From an uncultured Pirellulaceae bacterium (lineage in GTDB: Bacteria; Planctomycetota; Planctomycetia; Pirellulales; Pirellulaceae), in assembly GCA_938083195.1 (NCBI GenBank), contig CALKCK010000007.1:62001-126000 (forward strand): a stretch of 64,000 nucleotides of DNA, given 5' to 3'. Below, piece by piece: positions 9,574-21,225 of the stretch. Position numbers and translations under genes: made by a program. Positions within the stretch are counted from its first letter, which is position 1. The number at the start of each line of letters is the position of its first letter. Below the pieces are notes generated by a model. That model was not told where the DNA came from, made no database searches, and saw only the letters and a list, made by a program, of their open reading frames with translations.

Positions 9574-12500
9574 GATATGACCAAATCCCCACTACGCCGA
9601 CTCAGTAAATTGTCGAGTTCTGGCATTAGTCCGTAGGCTAATGCCAGAATTTTGATTGGATGAACCGTCGGCTTGGTTGTCCCCTGTTCCATTTGTATTT
9701 TGCAGGTACTGCATTCAGTGGTCCCCGCAATGATGTGAGTACTCCGCATCGCGTTGATTAACGCAAATCCCATTTTCAAACTATTTAAATAATTTTTCTT
9801 TTTAAGACCGTAAGTTCCTGCCATCCCGCTGCAGCCCTTTTCAAGTAACTCAACCTGAAGGCCAGGGATTAATTTCAGTAATTTCATCGATGGCACTTCG
9901 ATTCCTAAAGCCCGTTGGTGGCACGGCAAATGATATCCAATCGAAGCATTAATCGGTTTGAAATCTAGTTCCAAATCACCCGATGAATGCAAATCCAGCA
10001 AGAAAGATGCTGCATCTTTTGTATTTTCAGACACTAAAACTGCATCCGGATCATCAAGTAAACTCAAATACTCATGTTTTAATGCGAGCGCTGCGGACGG
10101 TTCCGTCGTCACGATTTGGTATCCTTGCCGGACCCATTCCGCTAATAACTCAACGTTTTTTTGGGCTAATTTTTTTGCTCTGACAACGGCTCCATCCGAA
10201 ATCAATGACATGCCGGATACATTCTGCCCACCGGGGACGACGACATCGATTCCATTGTGTTTTAGGACCTTAACGAACGCCTTGCCCAATTCAACATCAT
10301 TCCAGTTTACATAGGCATCAACAAAGAAAACAATTTTTCGGGATTGTTGAGTGGAAGGTCGATTCAGTTTTTGTCGATTTGCCCAGCGATTAAAACTTGT
10401 TCGTGAAAATAAAGGCAACTTTCGGCCTTGGGCAATTCCAATAGCTTTCTCGAGGAACCAACGCGAGGTTCGATTCTGAAGGAGGCGATTGGTCACAGTG
10501 GGCATTTGTCCGGCAATCTCGTAAAGCCAGTCGAGCCGCATCAAGATCCAGTCAGAAAGTTTTAACCCATTGGCGGCAAAATATTGAGCCTTCGCTTCCA
10601 CCATTAACTTGGGAATATCTACTCCAGCAGGGCACTCAAAACGGCACTGATGACAATTGATACAAAGATCAGCCGTCTCTTTGAACTCGTCCGTCGCCAT
10701 CAACTTCTCGTCTAGACGCCCAGTTAAAACACCTCGCATCAAGTTTGCTTTGGCACGTGGTGAACTTTCTTCTCGCGGGGCGAGTCGAAACACAGGGCAC
10801 ATCCTTTCGGCGGGAGCGGCGGAGCGACAACGTCCGCAACCGTTGCAATTCCTCGCGGCCAAGGCAATTTGAGGCAACTGCCAATTCAATTCTGGTTCTA
10901 AAACAGGCAGGGCTCCAGCATTGGCTCGCTTTATTTTTTTCGATTTCCCGATCCAGCCTCGCGGGTTATTTTTCTCTTCACTGGATTCGTTTCCGACATT
11001 TGCTGTTGTCGCAACCGATTGGCCCTCCTCTGGCGAAACTCCCAAAAATTTGGAACTGACAGTGACCGGCCGGATGTTGTCACCCAATCCAGAAAATGGA
11101 TGCCCCACAATCTTGCCGGGATTGAGTATATTGCCCGGATCAAATATTCGTTTGACGTCAGCAAACACATTGTACAGTGAGCCATACTGCCGTCTGAGAA
11201 ACCATGTTCGACTCAAACCGTCTCCATGCATCCCACTGACAGTTCCTTTGTTTTCCAAGACCTGTTCAAAAAGCTGATTGGCCAGTCGGTGCATTCTGGC
11301 AATTTCACTGCTGTCTGAGAGACTCATGAATGGACGAATGTGAATCGTCCCTTGGGGTGCATGGCAGAAAATTGATGCCGTGACCTCGTTGTCATTTAAT
11401 ACTTTATGAACCGAAGAAAGAAACGCTGGAATCTTCGAAGGGTGAATTGCAATGTCCTCCACGAACGGAATCGCCCGCTTGTCTCCCCTTAATCGATAGA
11501 GCGTTGGCACCACTCGTCGTACAATTCTCCACAAAAGGTCTCGTTGATCCTGTTGAGTTGCGATTCTTACCTCATAAGCCAGCTTTTTTCGGCGCTGAAT
11601 TCGAGTGACAAGATGATCAAGTTTTGATCGCAACTGAGCTTCATCGGACGCTTGATATTCGACCAGTAGCATCGCTTCTGCATCAGCCGGCAGTAGACGC
11701 TGAAACTCAGAATTGGTCTCACGTGCGAGCGACAGAAGCCGGCGATCCAGAAGATCGCAAGCGGAAACTCCCATTTTTGTAATTTCAACTGCTGCTGATG
11801 CCGCAGAATCAAGGCGATGAAAAAACAACAGCGCGACGCCACGATGTCGGGGAATAGGTTCCGTTTTGAGCGTAGCTTCCGTTATGATGCCAAGCGTACC
11901 CTCACTCCCAACCAAGAGTCGAGTCAAATCGGTATGGCCGTGCTGCTGGACATCAAAAAGATTGTATCCAGCTTGGTTCTGCATTACCTGTGGACGATTG
12001 TCGGCAATTAAATCTTCGTTGGAAGTGATGACTCTCCGCACCCGTCCAGCTAATAATTGGGCTCGAAGGCTCGGAAAGGTTTTCGAGATAGAGGCATTTT
12101 CCTGTGAATCAAATTCGACGACTTCACCAGTCGACAGTACCATTTGCAGGCGCATGATCGTCTCACGCGGTGCTCCATATCTAACCCAGTGACTTCCAGA
12201 GGTGTTCATCGCCAAAGTGCCACCAACCGTGGTGACATTGCGGGTCGCTGGATCAGGGCCAAACAGCTGACCATGGGCTTTCAAGTGGCGATTTAAATCG
12301 CCGATTACGACCCCAGGTTGAACTGTGACGGTATCTTTTCCAACCGCTTGAATTTGTCGCATGGAATACGAAAAATCGAGAATTAACCCTTGTCCGACGC
12401 AGGCTCCAGCGACATTACTCCCTGCGCCTCGGGGTATAAGTGAGATTTGATTCTCGGCAGCATACTGAACGCAGGCGACGACGTCGGCTGTACTGGCTGG

Positions 12501-12638
12501 CCTAACGACTCCCAAAGGCGGAATCTCATAGATACTCGCATCGCTAGCGTACATTTGAAGGAAAGTTGCATCGCAATGCACCTCTCCTTCAATTAAACCA
12601 CTCAAATCGGCTTGTATTCTGGCGCGTTCAGGATCCAT
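9570..12638 (-). CDS. FAD-linked oxidase / Fe-S / CCG-domain fusion protein (GlcD-GlcF type)
   Basis: This single 1022-aa chain joins parts that are often separate subunits. Residues about 37-175 form the FAD-binding type 4 domain (LIPRGAGSNVAGACVGQGLI, TVGGTLAMNTSGSHWVRYG); about 250-510 the FAD-oxidase C domain; about 600-680 two 4Fe-4S motifs (CNGCGRCRS and CINCHQCRFECP); and the C-terminal 250 residues two CCG domains (GYHLPCHQRAL, LEKGCSGMAGTYG, GTTECSTCKIQ). The family includes glycolate and D-lactate dehydrogenases that feed electrons to quinones. The substrate here is not visible. It heads the moaDEA operon, which suggests co-regulation with Moco supply even though the enzyme itself uses FAD and Fe-S. 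Confidence 0.9.
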   Translation of the reverse strand: MDPERARIQADLSGLIEGEVHCDATFLQMYASDASIYEIPPLGVVRPASTADVVACVQYAAENQISLIPRGAGSNVAGACVGQGLILDFSYSMRQIQAVGKDTVTVQPGVVIGDLNRHLKAHGQLFGPDPATRNVTTVGGTLAMNTSGSHWVRYGAPRETIMRLQMVLSTGEVVEFDSQENASISKTFPSLRAQLLAGRVRRVITSNEDLIADNRPQVMQNQAGYNLFDVQQHGHTDLTRLLVGSEGTLGIITEATLKTEPIPRHRGVALLFFHRLDSAASAAVEITKMGVSACDLLDRRLLSLARETNSEFQRLLPADAEAMLLVEYQASDEAQLRSKLDHLVTRIQRRKKLAYEVRIATQQDQRDLLWRIVRRVVPTLYRLRGDKRAIPFVEDIAIHPSKIPAFLSSVHKVLNDNEVTASIFCHAPQGTIHIRPFMSLSDSSEIARMHRLANQLFEQVLENKGTVSGMHGDGLSRTWFLRRQYGSLYNVFADVKRIFDPGNILNPGKIVGHPFSGLGDNIRPVTVSSKFLGVSPEEGQSVATTANVGNESSEEKNNPRGWIGKSKKIKRANAGALPVLEPELNWQLPQIALAARNCNGCGRCRSAAPAERMCPVFRLAPREESSPRAKANLMRGVLTGRLDEKLMATDEFKETADLCINCHQCRFECPAGVDIPKLMVEAKAQYFAANGLKLSDWILMRLDWLYEIAGQMPTVTNRLLQNRTSRWFLEKAIGIAQGRKLPLFSRTSFNRWANRQKLNRPSTQQSRKIVFFVDAYVNWNDVELGKAFVKVLKHNGIDVVVPGGQNVSGMSLISDGAVVRAKKLAQKNVELLAEWVRQGYQIVTTEPSAALALKHEYLSLLDDPDAVLVSENTKDAASFLLDLHSSGDLELDFKPINASIGYHLPCHQRALGIEVPSMKLLKLIPGLQVELLEKGCSGMAGTYGLKKKNYLNSLKMGFALINAMRSTHIIAGTTECSTCKIQMEQGTTKPTVHPIKILALAYGLMPELDNLLSRRSGDLVIS

Positions 12639-12742
12639 TAACGTCGATCGCTTGACTAGCTACTAAAAAATTCCACACCCAATCACGAGCGTTACTGAAT
12701 GATAACCGTTTGATTGGAGGCTCAAATTATCACCCGTATTTC

Positions 12743-12755
12743 GAAGCAATGCTTC
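12743..12755. promoter_or_regulatory. perfect 6-1-6 palindrome in divergent intergenic region
   Basis: GAAGCA-A-TGCTTC lies between the divergent oxidase operon (start 12638) and sixA (start 12895). It could be a repressor operator or a small hairpin. One copy only, so this is tentative. Confidence 0.25.
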
Positions 12756-12894
12756 ATCTGTTCGCGTATGATAACGAAGCACCTTATTTTATCCTATCGC
12801 CTTCCTAAACAACGGGGGAGGGGCGGATTTGTGTCAGAATCACTGAGAAATAGTCAATAAATACCGCCAATTGCACCAAGTTTGAGAATCGACC

Positions 12895-13401
12895 ATGAAA
12901 CAGCTGCTCCTGATGCGCCACGCAAAGTCATCCTGGGCCGAGGGCGGCATGCCTGATTTCGACCGCCCGTTGAACAAACGTGGAAAACGGGTTGCACCAA
13001 AAATGGCCAGATTTCTAGCTGACCAACAATGCGCTCCCGAATTGATCATTTCGTCCCCGGCTGCACGCGCTGCAGCCACTGCGAATTTGTTAAGCGAGAC
13101 GATCGGCGGAACCGATCCAATTCCAACACAATTTGAACCATTGTTTTATCATGCTCCCGCCCGAGAGTACCTAGATGCAATGGCTGCGATTAAAGATTCT
13201 GGCGTTTCAAAATTAATGTTCGTCGGCCACAATCCAGGCCTGGAGAATTTAGTTGAATCGTTAAGTGGGCGATGGGAAATTTTACCCACAGCCGCGATTG
13301 TACAAATTCAGTTTGAAGCTGCGAACTGGAAAGAGATTAGCCCTGATTTTGAATGTCAGATTTTAAATATCTGGAGGCCTAAGGAAATCGGGATTGATTA
13401 A
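12895..13401 (+). CDS. sixA: SixA-like phosphohistidine phosphatase
   Basis: The 168-aa protein has the RHG-type active site as R8-H9-A-K (LLLMRHAKSSW), the DxxRPLNKRGKR block at about 21-32 and the second histidine in FVGHNPGLENLV (His112). Spacing and length fit SixA, which removes phosphate from histidines of phosphotransfer (HPt) domains or PTS proteins, and acts in the cytoplasm. The gene stands alone and is divergent from the oxidase-moa operon. The target protein cannot be told from the sequence. Confidence 0.88.
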   Translation: MKQLLLMRHAKSSWAEGGMPDFDRPLNKRGKRVAPKMARFLADQQCAPELIISSPAARAAATANLLSETIGGTDPIPTQFEPLFYHAPAREYLDAMAAIKDSGVSKLMFVGHNPGLENLVESLSGRWEILPTAAIVQIQFEAANWKEISPDFECQILNIWRPKEIGID

Positions 13402-13419
13402 CAAACAAAACGACCAATA

Positions 13420-13887
13420 TCAACCTAAATCTAAATCTTGGAACTCTCGGCGATAATCATGCTGGAGATCCTCATGATATGCGTCAATTAGCTTTTTAAT
13501 TTTCTTTATTTGGCCTGCATACATATTGAACATCACCTTGCGGTCTCGAAAAGGCGTTTCGCTGGAGATTAGGGAACGGCAAAAGTAAACCCGAACGGTT
13601 AGTTCCGTCTCTTTCGAACCAGAAAATCTCAAGCACTTGTCCATGACTCGAATTGTTTTTCTGAGTGTTTTCTTGTGCATATTGGGGCTCGCTCGAAATT
13701 GTTCTTCAATTTCTTCACACAAATATCCTCCATAGGCGGCTTCGTTTTCAGAGAGGAAGAGAACGTATGTCAGGAGCTCTTTATTTTCCTTTTTGAACCG
13801 CGCCAAACGCAATGCGATCTCGAGCAGTTCTCCCTGGTCGAGCTTTACTAGTTGCTTTTTAATTTCAGCGATTGACGCCGCTTTCAT
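13420..13887 (-). CDS. DUF6155-like conserved hypothetical protein
   Basis: This 155-aa cytoplasmic protein starts KAASIAEIKKQLVKLDQGELLEIALRLA, a pattern I associate with DUF6155, a mostly helical family without known function. The rest is rich in Lys, Arg and Tyr (KTLRKTIRVMDKCLRFSG, YAGQIKKIKKLIDAYHEDLQ) with no signal peptide or membrane segment. It converges with sixA, 18 bases apart, and follows the SET gene on the same strand after 43 bases. The family call is by N-terminal resemblance only. Confidence 0.65.
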   Translation of the reverse strand: MKAASIAEIKKQLVKLDQGELLEIALRLARFKKENKELLTYVLFLSENEAAYGGYLCEEIEEQFRASPNMHKKTLRKTIRVMDKCLRFSGSKETELTVRVYFCRSLISSETPFRDRKVMFNMYAGQIKKIKKLIDAYHEDLQHDYRREFQDLDLG

Positions 13888-13930
13888 TCAATTCTCCTCG
13901 ATTGACCTTGACCGTATTAAAGAAGAAACA

Positions 13931-14401
13931 CTACGTCAAACTCTTAAGTTTTCCAATCTCGTCAATGGAAACAACATATCCCCGGCAATTTTTAGCCCCG
14001 CATTCGCATTTAATCGCATACTCAGCAGGCCAGTTGTAATCAATCGTGAGTTCCTCGCCGGGCGAAATATTTCGCAAAGCGGATAAATATAGTCCGCCGC
14101 GACTCCTTGCATCCACGGACTCGGGATCCCCTTTCCAGTCAGACGCTGTCATCCAGTCAAATTCACAATTGTGATCGCAACTGTGATTTAGAAAGCGAAA
14201 AGGTGCGTGAGGCTCCAACTGATAACCTTCGGCGGCCTGGAAAGTATATTCTGTTTCCAATCGCTCATTTTGAAATAAGTCCCCTTTTATCTGTCCAATC
14301 ACCGCCGTCGCAGGGAATGCAATCGACGCAAACACTCCGCTTCCAGCGATTCCTTCGCCAACCCTGACCACTTCAGCTTCACATTCCGATTGCTTATTCA
14401 A
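13931..14401 (-). CDS. SET domain protein with post-SET cysteines
   Basis: The 156-aa protein is a minimal SET domain. The start block GEGIAGSGVFASIAFP, the pseudoknot motif LNHSCDHNCEF (72-78) and GEELTIDYNW (115-124) are all present, followed by a post-SET zinc motif CECGAKNCRG (132-141). SET proteins methylate lysines with SAM. Bacterial copies are known, but the substrate here is unknown (ribosomal or DNA-binding proteins are possible). The start is a TTG at 14401; an in-frame GTG at 14371 is an alternative. Confidence 0.85.
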   Translation of the reverse strand: MNKQSECEAEVVRVGEGIAGSGVFASIAFPATAVIGQIKGDLFQNERLETEYTFQAAEGYQLEPHAPFRFLNHSCDHNCEFDWMTASDWKGDPESVDARSRGGLYLSALRNISPGEELTIDYNWPAEYAIKCECGAKNCRGYVVSIDEIGKLKSLT

Positions 14402-14557
14402 AACTAGTTATCCGTAAAATATATCGCGAGGAATCGGTGGCACAAAATTTAAGGCTGGATTGAGTCCAACCCTTTGGTTTTCTGCTGATTTTACGCGCCA
14501 CCGGTATTGTCGTTCCACGGCTGGAGACTTCTGCCGTTAACACTAACAAGCAAACGA

Positions 14558-16414
14558 CTATTTAAAAACCGGTTCGCCGTAGACTTCTTTGACTTTGTGA
14601 TCTCTTAACCGACCGGAACTTCCGTGAATCTGAATTGGTTTGCGTTCCCGAATGATTTGAAGATCGACTAAATTCCTCTGAGTTTGAGATATTATTTTCT
14701 CCCAGGCCGCTGCCGTAGAAACCTTTTTGCCATTCACTGCCGTAATGATATCACCTGCCTGTAAATTGGTTTTCTCAATCCCCTCTGTTTCTCGCGAGGA
14801 ATTTTCGACGACTAAGGTGGTTGAGAGTTTGGTGCGGTATTTATCGGGATCAAATAAATCATCTGCCGAAATTTCCTCAAAACGCGTTAGGTCTGAACCC
14901 TCACGGATTGCCTTTCGCTTAAGAACCTCTTTCACGGCTTGGTAACAATTTATTAATCCATGTCCCGTGCTCGAATCGAAACCGGGAGCTTCAATGTCGG
15001 TAGCAGTAGATGTAATTATCTCTCGAATACGCCACGGGTGAATTTCTTTGTCCGCGGATCGCATCAACGCAATCGATCCACAAAACATCGGTCCTGCAAA
15101 AGAATTGCCATTGATAGCCGATTCTCGGATCTTTCCATCGGGGAAAAACAGTGGTAAACGGTGATTAAATGCGCACACCTCTGGCTTTTGAACCTCACCC
15201 TCGTGATAGTGCTCCGTCCGCCAAAGAACCGGACCCTGACTCGAAAAACTCGTTTTTGAAAGATCGCGGTGCACGCCGGCTGCCGCGAATACGACCTCTG
15301 GAATATCTTCTGGAGTCCTCATTTGAAGCGGAGTTTTAACTGTTTTCGCGAAATTCCCGGCTCCCGACACAAAACATAGTCCACAAATTGTTCCATGCTC
15401 TAACATCTTACGCCAATGACTTCGGTATTCGCCTAGACCTGGAAGCGAAAAACTCATGCTGTAGGTATCAGCAGCATTTTCAATGGCCCATTCGATACTA
15501 GATTCAATTTCGCCTCGGGCAATTACCCCTGCCCATTCTCCAGATGGTGCTAAGCCGAATTCGTAACCAAATTCTGGCGAACCCCTGCCGCAGACAATTG
15601 CAGCGCACATCAATCCGTGCAAATCACGACTTGAGCCACGTTCAGGGCGAACCGAAAGTTGCGACGTGCCGTTGTTGAAGTTAAATCCAACAATTGCTGA
15701 TTGAGATTCAGCCATCTGGGGCGATTTCGCAAAATGGAAATCGTGAATGACGTTAAGTGTTCCTTCTCCAGAAACGCCCAACTTCTTCCAAACCCGGTCT
15801 GCTTTTAAAGCTCGGGTATACCACGGATGCAACCATCGATCTGGATTGAATAACGTGTCAGGTTTGGTTTTGCGATCACGCGAAACTAAATTTTCGCATT
15901 TTATGGTTTTGACCTTTCGAACCACAAAGATCTTCTTAACCCCAGGAATCTCTTCCACTTTCTTGATCTCAGAAAGACAGATCGTTGCACTAAATCCGTT
16001 AACAATCCAATGGCGGCGGACGTCCGATAGAACACCTTGCCGTTGAAGAAGTTCGACCGAATCTCCCGCCTTTAGAAAAGAACGCTGCGATTCAAGTTTC
16101 AACGCTTTCAAGCACCGCAAACGTAAAACTGAACTTGGAATTAAATCAAATTCGTTTGTTCGCCTTCGATAGGCTACGCCATCACCAAGCAATTGACGAT
16201 CAAACCAGACTTTAACCGTGACCTCCGCATCCGGTCCCAAACTCAGTAATGATGGAGGTACTTCAGAAACCCAAACGTCTCCAGCTAAATCTTCAAATTC
16301 TATTTTCCCCAAGACAGAGCGTTCTTGTGCGTTGGTCATTTCAATGGAAATAAAAACAAAGCCTACCAGCCAAATTAGCATTCCAATTTCAATCTTGAAG
16401 TATCGTTTACTCAT
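14558..16414 (-). CDS. secreted divergent subtilase (S8) with C-terminal PDZ domain
   Basis: The 618-aa product has a signal segment (residues 11-29) and a long N-terminal region. The catalytic domain spans about 200-500. The triad can be read as Asp225 (NVIHDFHF), His266 (RDLHGLMCAAIV) and Ser438 (AINGNSFAGP), with Asn354 (VSGAGNF) as the oxyanion residue. The motifs differ from the textbook forms: HGTHVAG is replaced by HGLMCAA, and GTSMAAP by GNSFAGP. A PDZ-like domain (LQAGDIITAVNGKKVSTAAAW) follows at about 545-595. A strong Shine-Dalgarno (AGGAG, 7 bases before ATG) supports the start. It is probably an extracytoplasmic protease; substrates are unknown. Confidence 0.82.
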   Translation of the reverse strand: MSKRYFKIEIGMLIWLVGFVFISIEMTNAQERSVLGKIEFEDLAGDVWVSEVPPSLLSLGPDAEVTVKVWFDRQLLGDGVAYRRRTNEFDLIPSSVLRLRCLKALKLESQRSFLKAGDSVELLQRQGVLSDVRRHWIVNGFSATICLSEIKKVEEIPGVKKIFVVRKVKTIKCENLVSRDRKTKPDTLFNPDRWLHPWYTRALKADRVWKKLGVSGEGTLNVIHDFHFAKSPQMAESQSAIVGFNFNNGTSQLSVRPERGSSRDLHGLMCAAIVCGRGSPEFGYEFGLAPSGEWAGVIARGEIESSIEWAIENAADTYSMSFSLPGLGEYRSHWRKMLEHGTICGLCFVSGAGNFAKTVKTPLQMRTPEDIPEVVFAAAGVHRDLSKTSFSSQGPVLWRTEHYHEGEVQKPEVCAFNHRLPLFFPDGKIRESAINGNSFAGPMFCGSIALMRSADKEIHPWRIREIITSTATDIEAPGFDSSTGHGLINCYQAVKEVLKRKAIREGSDLTRFEEISADDLFDPDKYRTKLSTTLVVENSSRETEGIEKTNLQAGDIITAVNGKKVSTAAAWEKIISQTQRNLVDLQIIRERKPIQIHGSSGRLRDHKVKEVYGEPVFK

Positions 16415-16567
16415 CTCAACTCTCCTAGGACTTTGACACCTTCAATAGCAACAATATTAGTCCTTACCTTTTCGCTTAGCAATTTTTCTAAATCCAATCC
16501 AAGTCAACCACGGTGCGGAGCTATCCAAGTCAAGAAATCAAGTTAAGCCAGTGAAGGCTAATGGCAA

Positions 16568-16605
16568 TAAAAAAAGCCCGTTCACGCTTTCACGTGAACG
16601 GGCTT
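16568..16605 (-). terminator. Rho-independent terminator of the rRNA operon
   Basis: A 13-bp perfect stem (arms 16574-16586 and 16593-16605, AAGCCCGTTCACG and its complement) with a 6-base loop is followed on the minus strand by a U-rich run (16569-16573). It lies just 3' of the 5S gene. Confidence 0.92.
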
Positions 16606-16613
16606 ATAATAGA

Positions 16614-16720
<107 letters not shown>

Positions 16721-16986
16721 AGAGACCACATCGGCTTATTCACCCGATGTGGCCTGATCCTGACAAAGATCATGTCTTTTTGGTTGTGTTTTATAGATGG
16801 CTAGTGTCGTGGGTCAATGTTGACCCAGATTTGCATGAGGATGGCGGCTGCCAACTCATACGGGCCACGTTGACCCTTGACGCCTTAAATAGCGTCGGCA
16901 GGAAATTCCTACCTTCAAATGACCTAAACTGGTATCAGTTTTTGATTGGTTTTAAACCCAACCGAAAATGAGAGACCTGGATATAT
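16721..16986 (-). other. 23S-5S spacer with several hairpins, no tRNA
   Basis: This 266-base spacer contains no tRNA. It has clear inverted repeats: an 11-bp stem next to the 5S gene (16724-16734 with 16744-16754, one G-U), an 8-bp stem TGGGTCAA/TTGACCCA (16810-16827), GACGC/GCGTC near 16880-16895, and AAACTG/CAGTTT near 16926-16942. These are probably RNA processing or antitermination structures. Confidence 0.6.
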
Positions 16987-20396
<3,410 letters not shown>

Positions 20397-20404
<8 letters not shown>

Positions 20405-20414
20405 ACAAATATCC
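20397..20414 (-). other. 5' arm of pre-23S processing stem
   Basis: It pairs with 16979-16996 (17 of 18 positions), bracketing the 23S gene. This supports the assigned ends of the gene. Confidence 0.8.
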
Positions 20415-20685
20415 AACCCTCCCTGACAAACAAGTTTGCCGAAGGTGAATCGAAATCTGTGTCTCAAACATAGATCCAGATTAACGATAATCGCTTCATT
20501 TTCGGTTCTTTTGACAAGCCAGCCAAACAATTAACTTACGTTGATTGATTCAACTGACTCGACGCTACTTAAGAGTGGTGTATCGAATAACTAGCTTTAC
20601 GTCACACATTCAGTTTGCCCCCGCTAAGAAACAAACCTGCAGATGTGACACCAATTATTCAGATGCCATCTACTTCACAACCAAA

Positions 20686-20698
20686 TTGTCAAAGATCA
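20686..20698 (-). promoter_or_regulatory. boxA-like antitermination element in rRNA leader
   Basis: The minus strand reads TGATCTTTGACAA, close to the boxA core TGCTCTTTAACA that recruits NusB/NusE for rRNA antitermination. It lies about 280 bases upstream of the 23S gene and about 105 bases downstream of the nearer promoter, which is a sensible leader position. Confidence 0.7.
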
Positions 20699-20808
20699 TT
20701 CAGCCGAAAACTTGTCCGACTATAAAACTCTCAAGTTGAGAGCGGTTCGTTCTGAACTACAACGTCAAACCGAACCGGTACCAACTTGCTACTCTTGGGG
20801 AATCGAAG

Positions 20809-20836
20809 ATTCTACTTAATTGTCGGTTGCTGTCAA
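20809..20836 (-). promoter_or_regulatory. sigma70-type rRNA promoter (proximal)
   Basis: On the minus strand TTGACA (20831-20836) and TAGAAT (20809-20814) are separated by 16 bases, with an A/T-rich stretch just upstream. It would start a leader of about 400 nt before the 23S gene. Confidence 0.75.
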
Positions 20837-20958
20837 CCGCAGCTGAATCTTGATTTTAAGAAAGGCCAAATTAAACGGGGCACGATTCCTAACCGACTGG
20901 AAAGTCGATTGCCATACCCATGGCTACTTCCGGCATCACCGTGTCAGTGATGGAGCAA

Positions 20959-20986
20959 AGTATACGCAGTATCGGTAAACGCTCAA
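20959..20986 (-). promoter_or_regulatory. sigma70-type rRNA promoter (distal)
   Basis: On the minus strand TTGAGC (20981-20986) and TATACT (20959-20964) are 16 bases apart; a long T/A run lies upstream at about 21001-21020 and could act as an UP element. With the proximal site this gives tandem promoters, common for rRNA operons. Confidence 0.55.
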
Positions 20987-21225
20987 GCCCAGATTGGGTT
21001 ATTTTTAAAAAAAAAAGCAAACACGTTTAAATCACGGTTTTTTCCACACCAATTCATCGCGACTTAATCACACTTAAAAGCAACGCCTTTGTTTTCAATC
21101 ACAAAGTTCAACCTTCGTTCCGTTTTTGACTACGAAATCTCAGCTCCAAACTCGGCCGATCACTGGCAACTCTTCAACAACCAAACGAATCAATCCCATC
21201 CAATAGTCTCCCGCCGACCAATTCT

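Noticed and set aside
16721..16986. tRNA in the 23S-5S spacer.
   Set aside because: The hairpins do not form a cloverleaf and there is no T-arm motif.
20405..21225. 16S rRNA or tRNA genes upstream of 23S.
   Set aside because: No 16S or tRNA pattern is present; only promoters, a boxA-like site and the processing stem.
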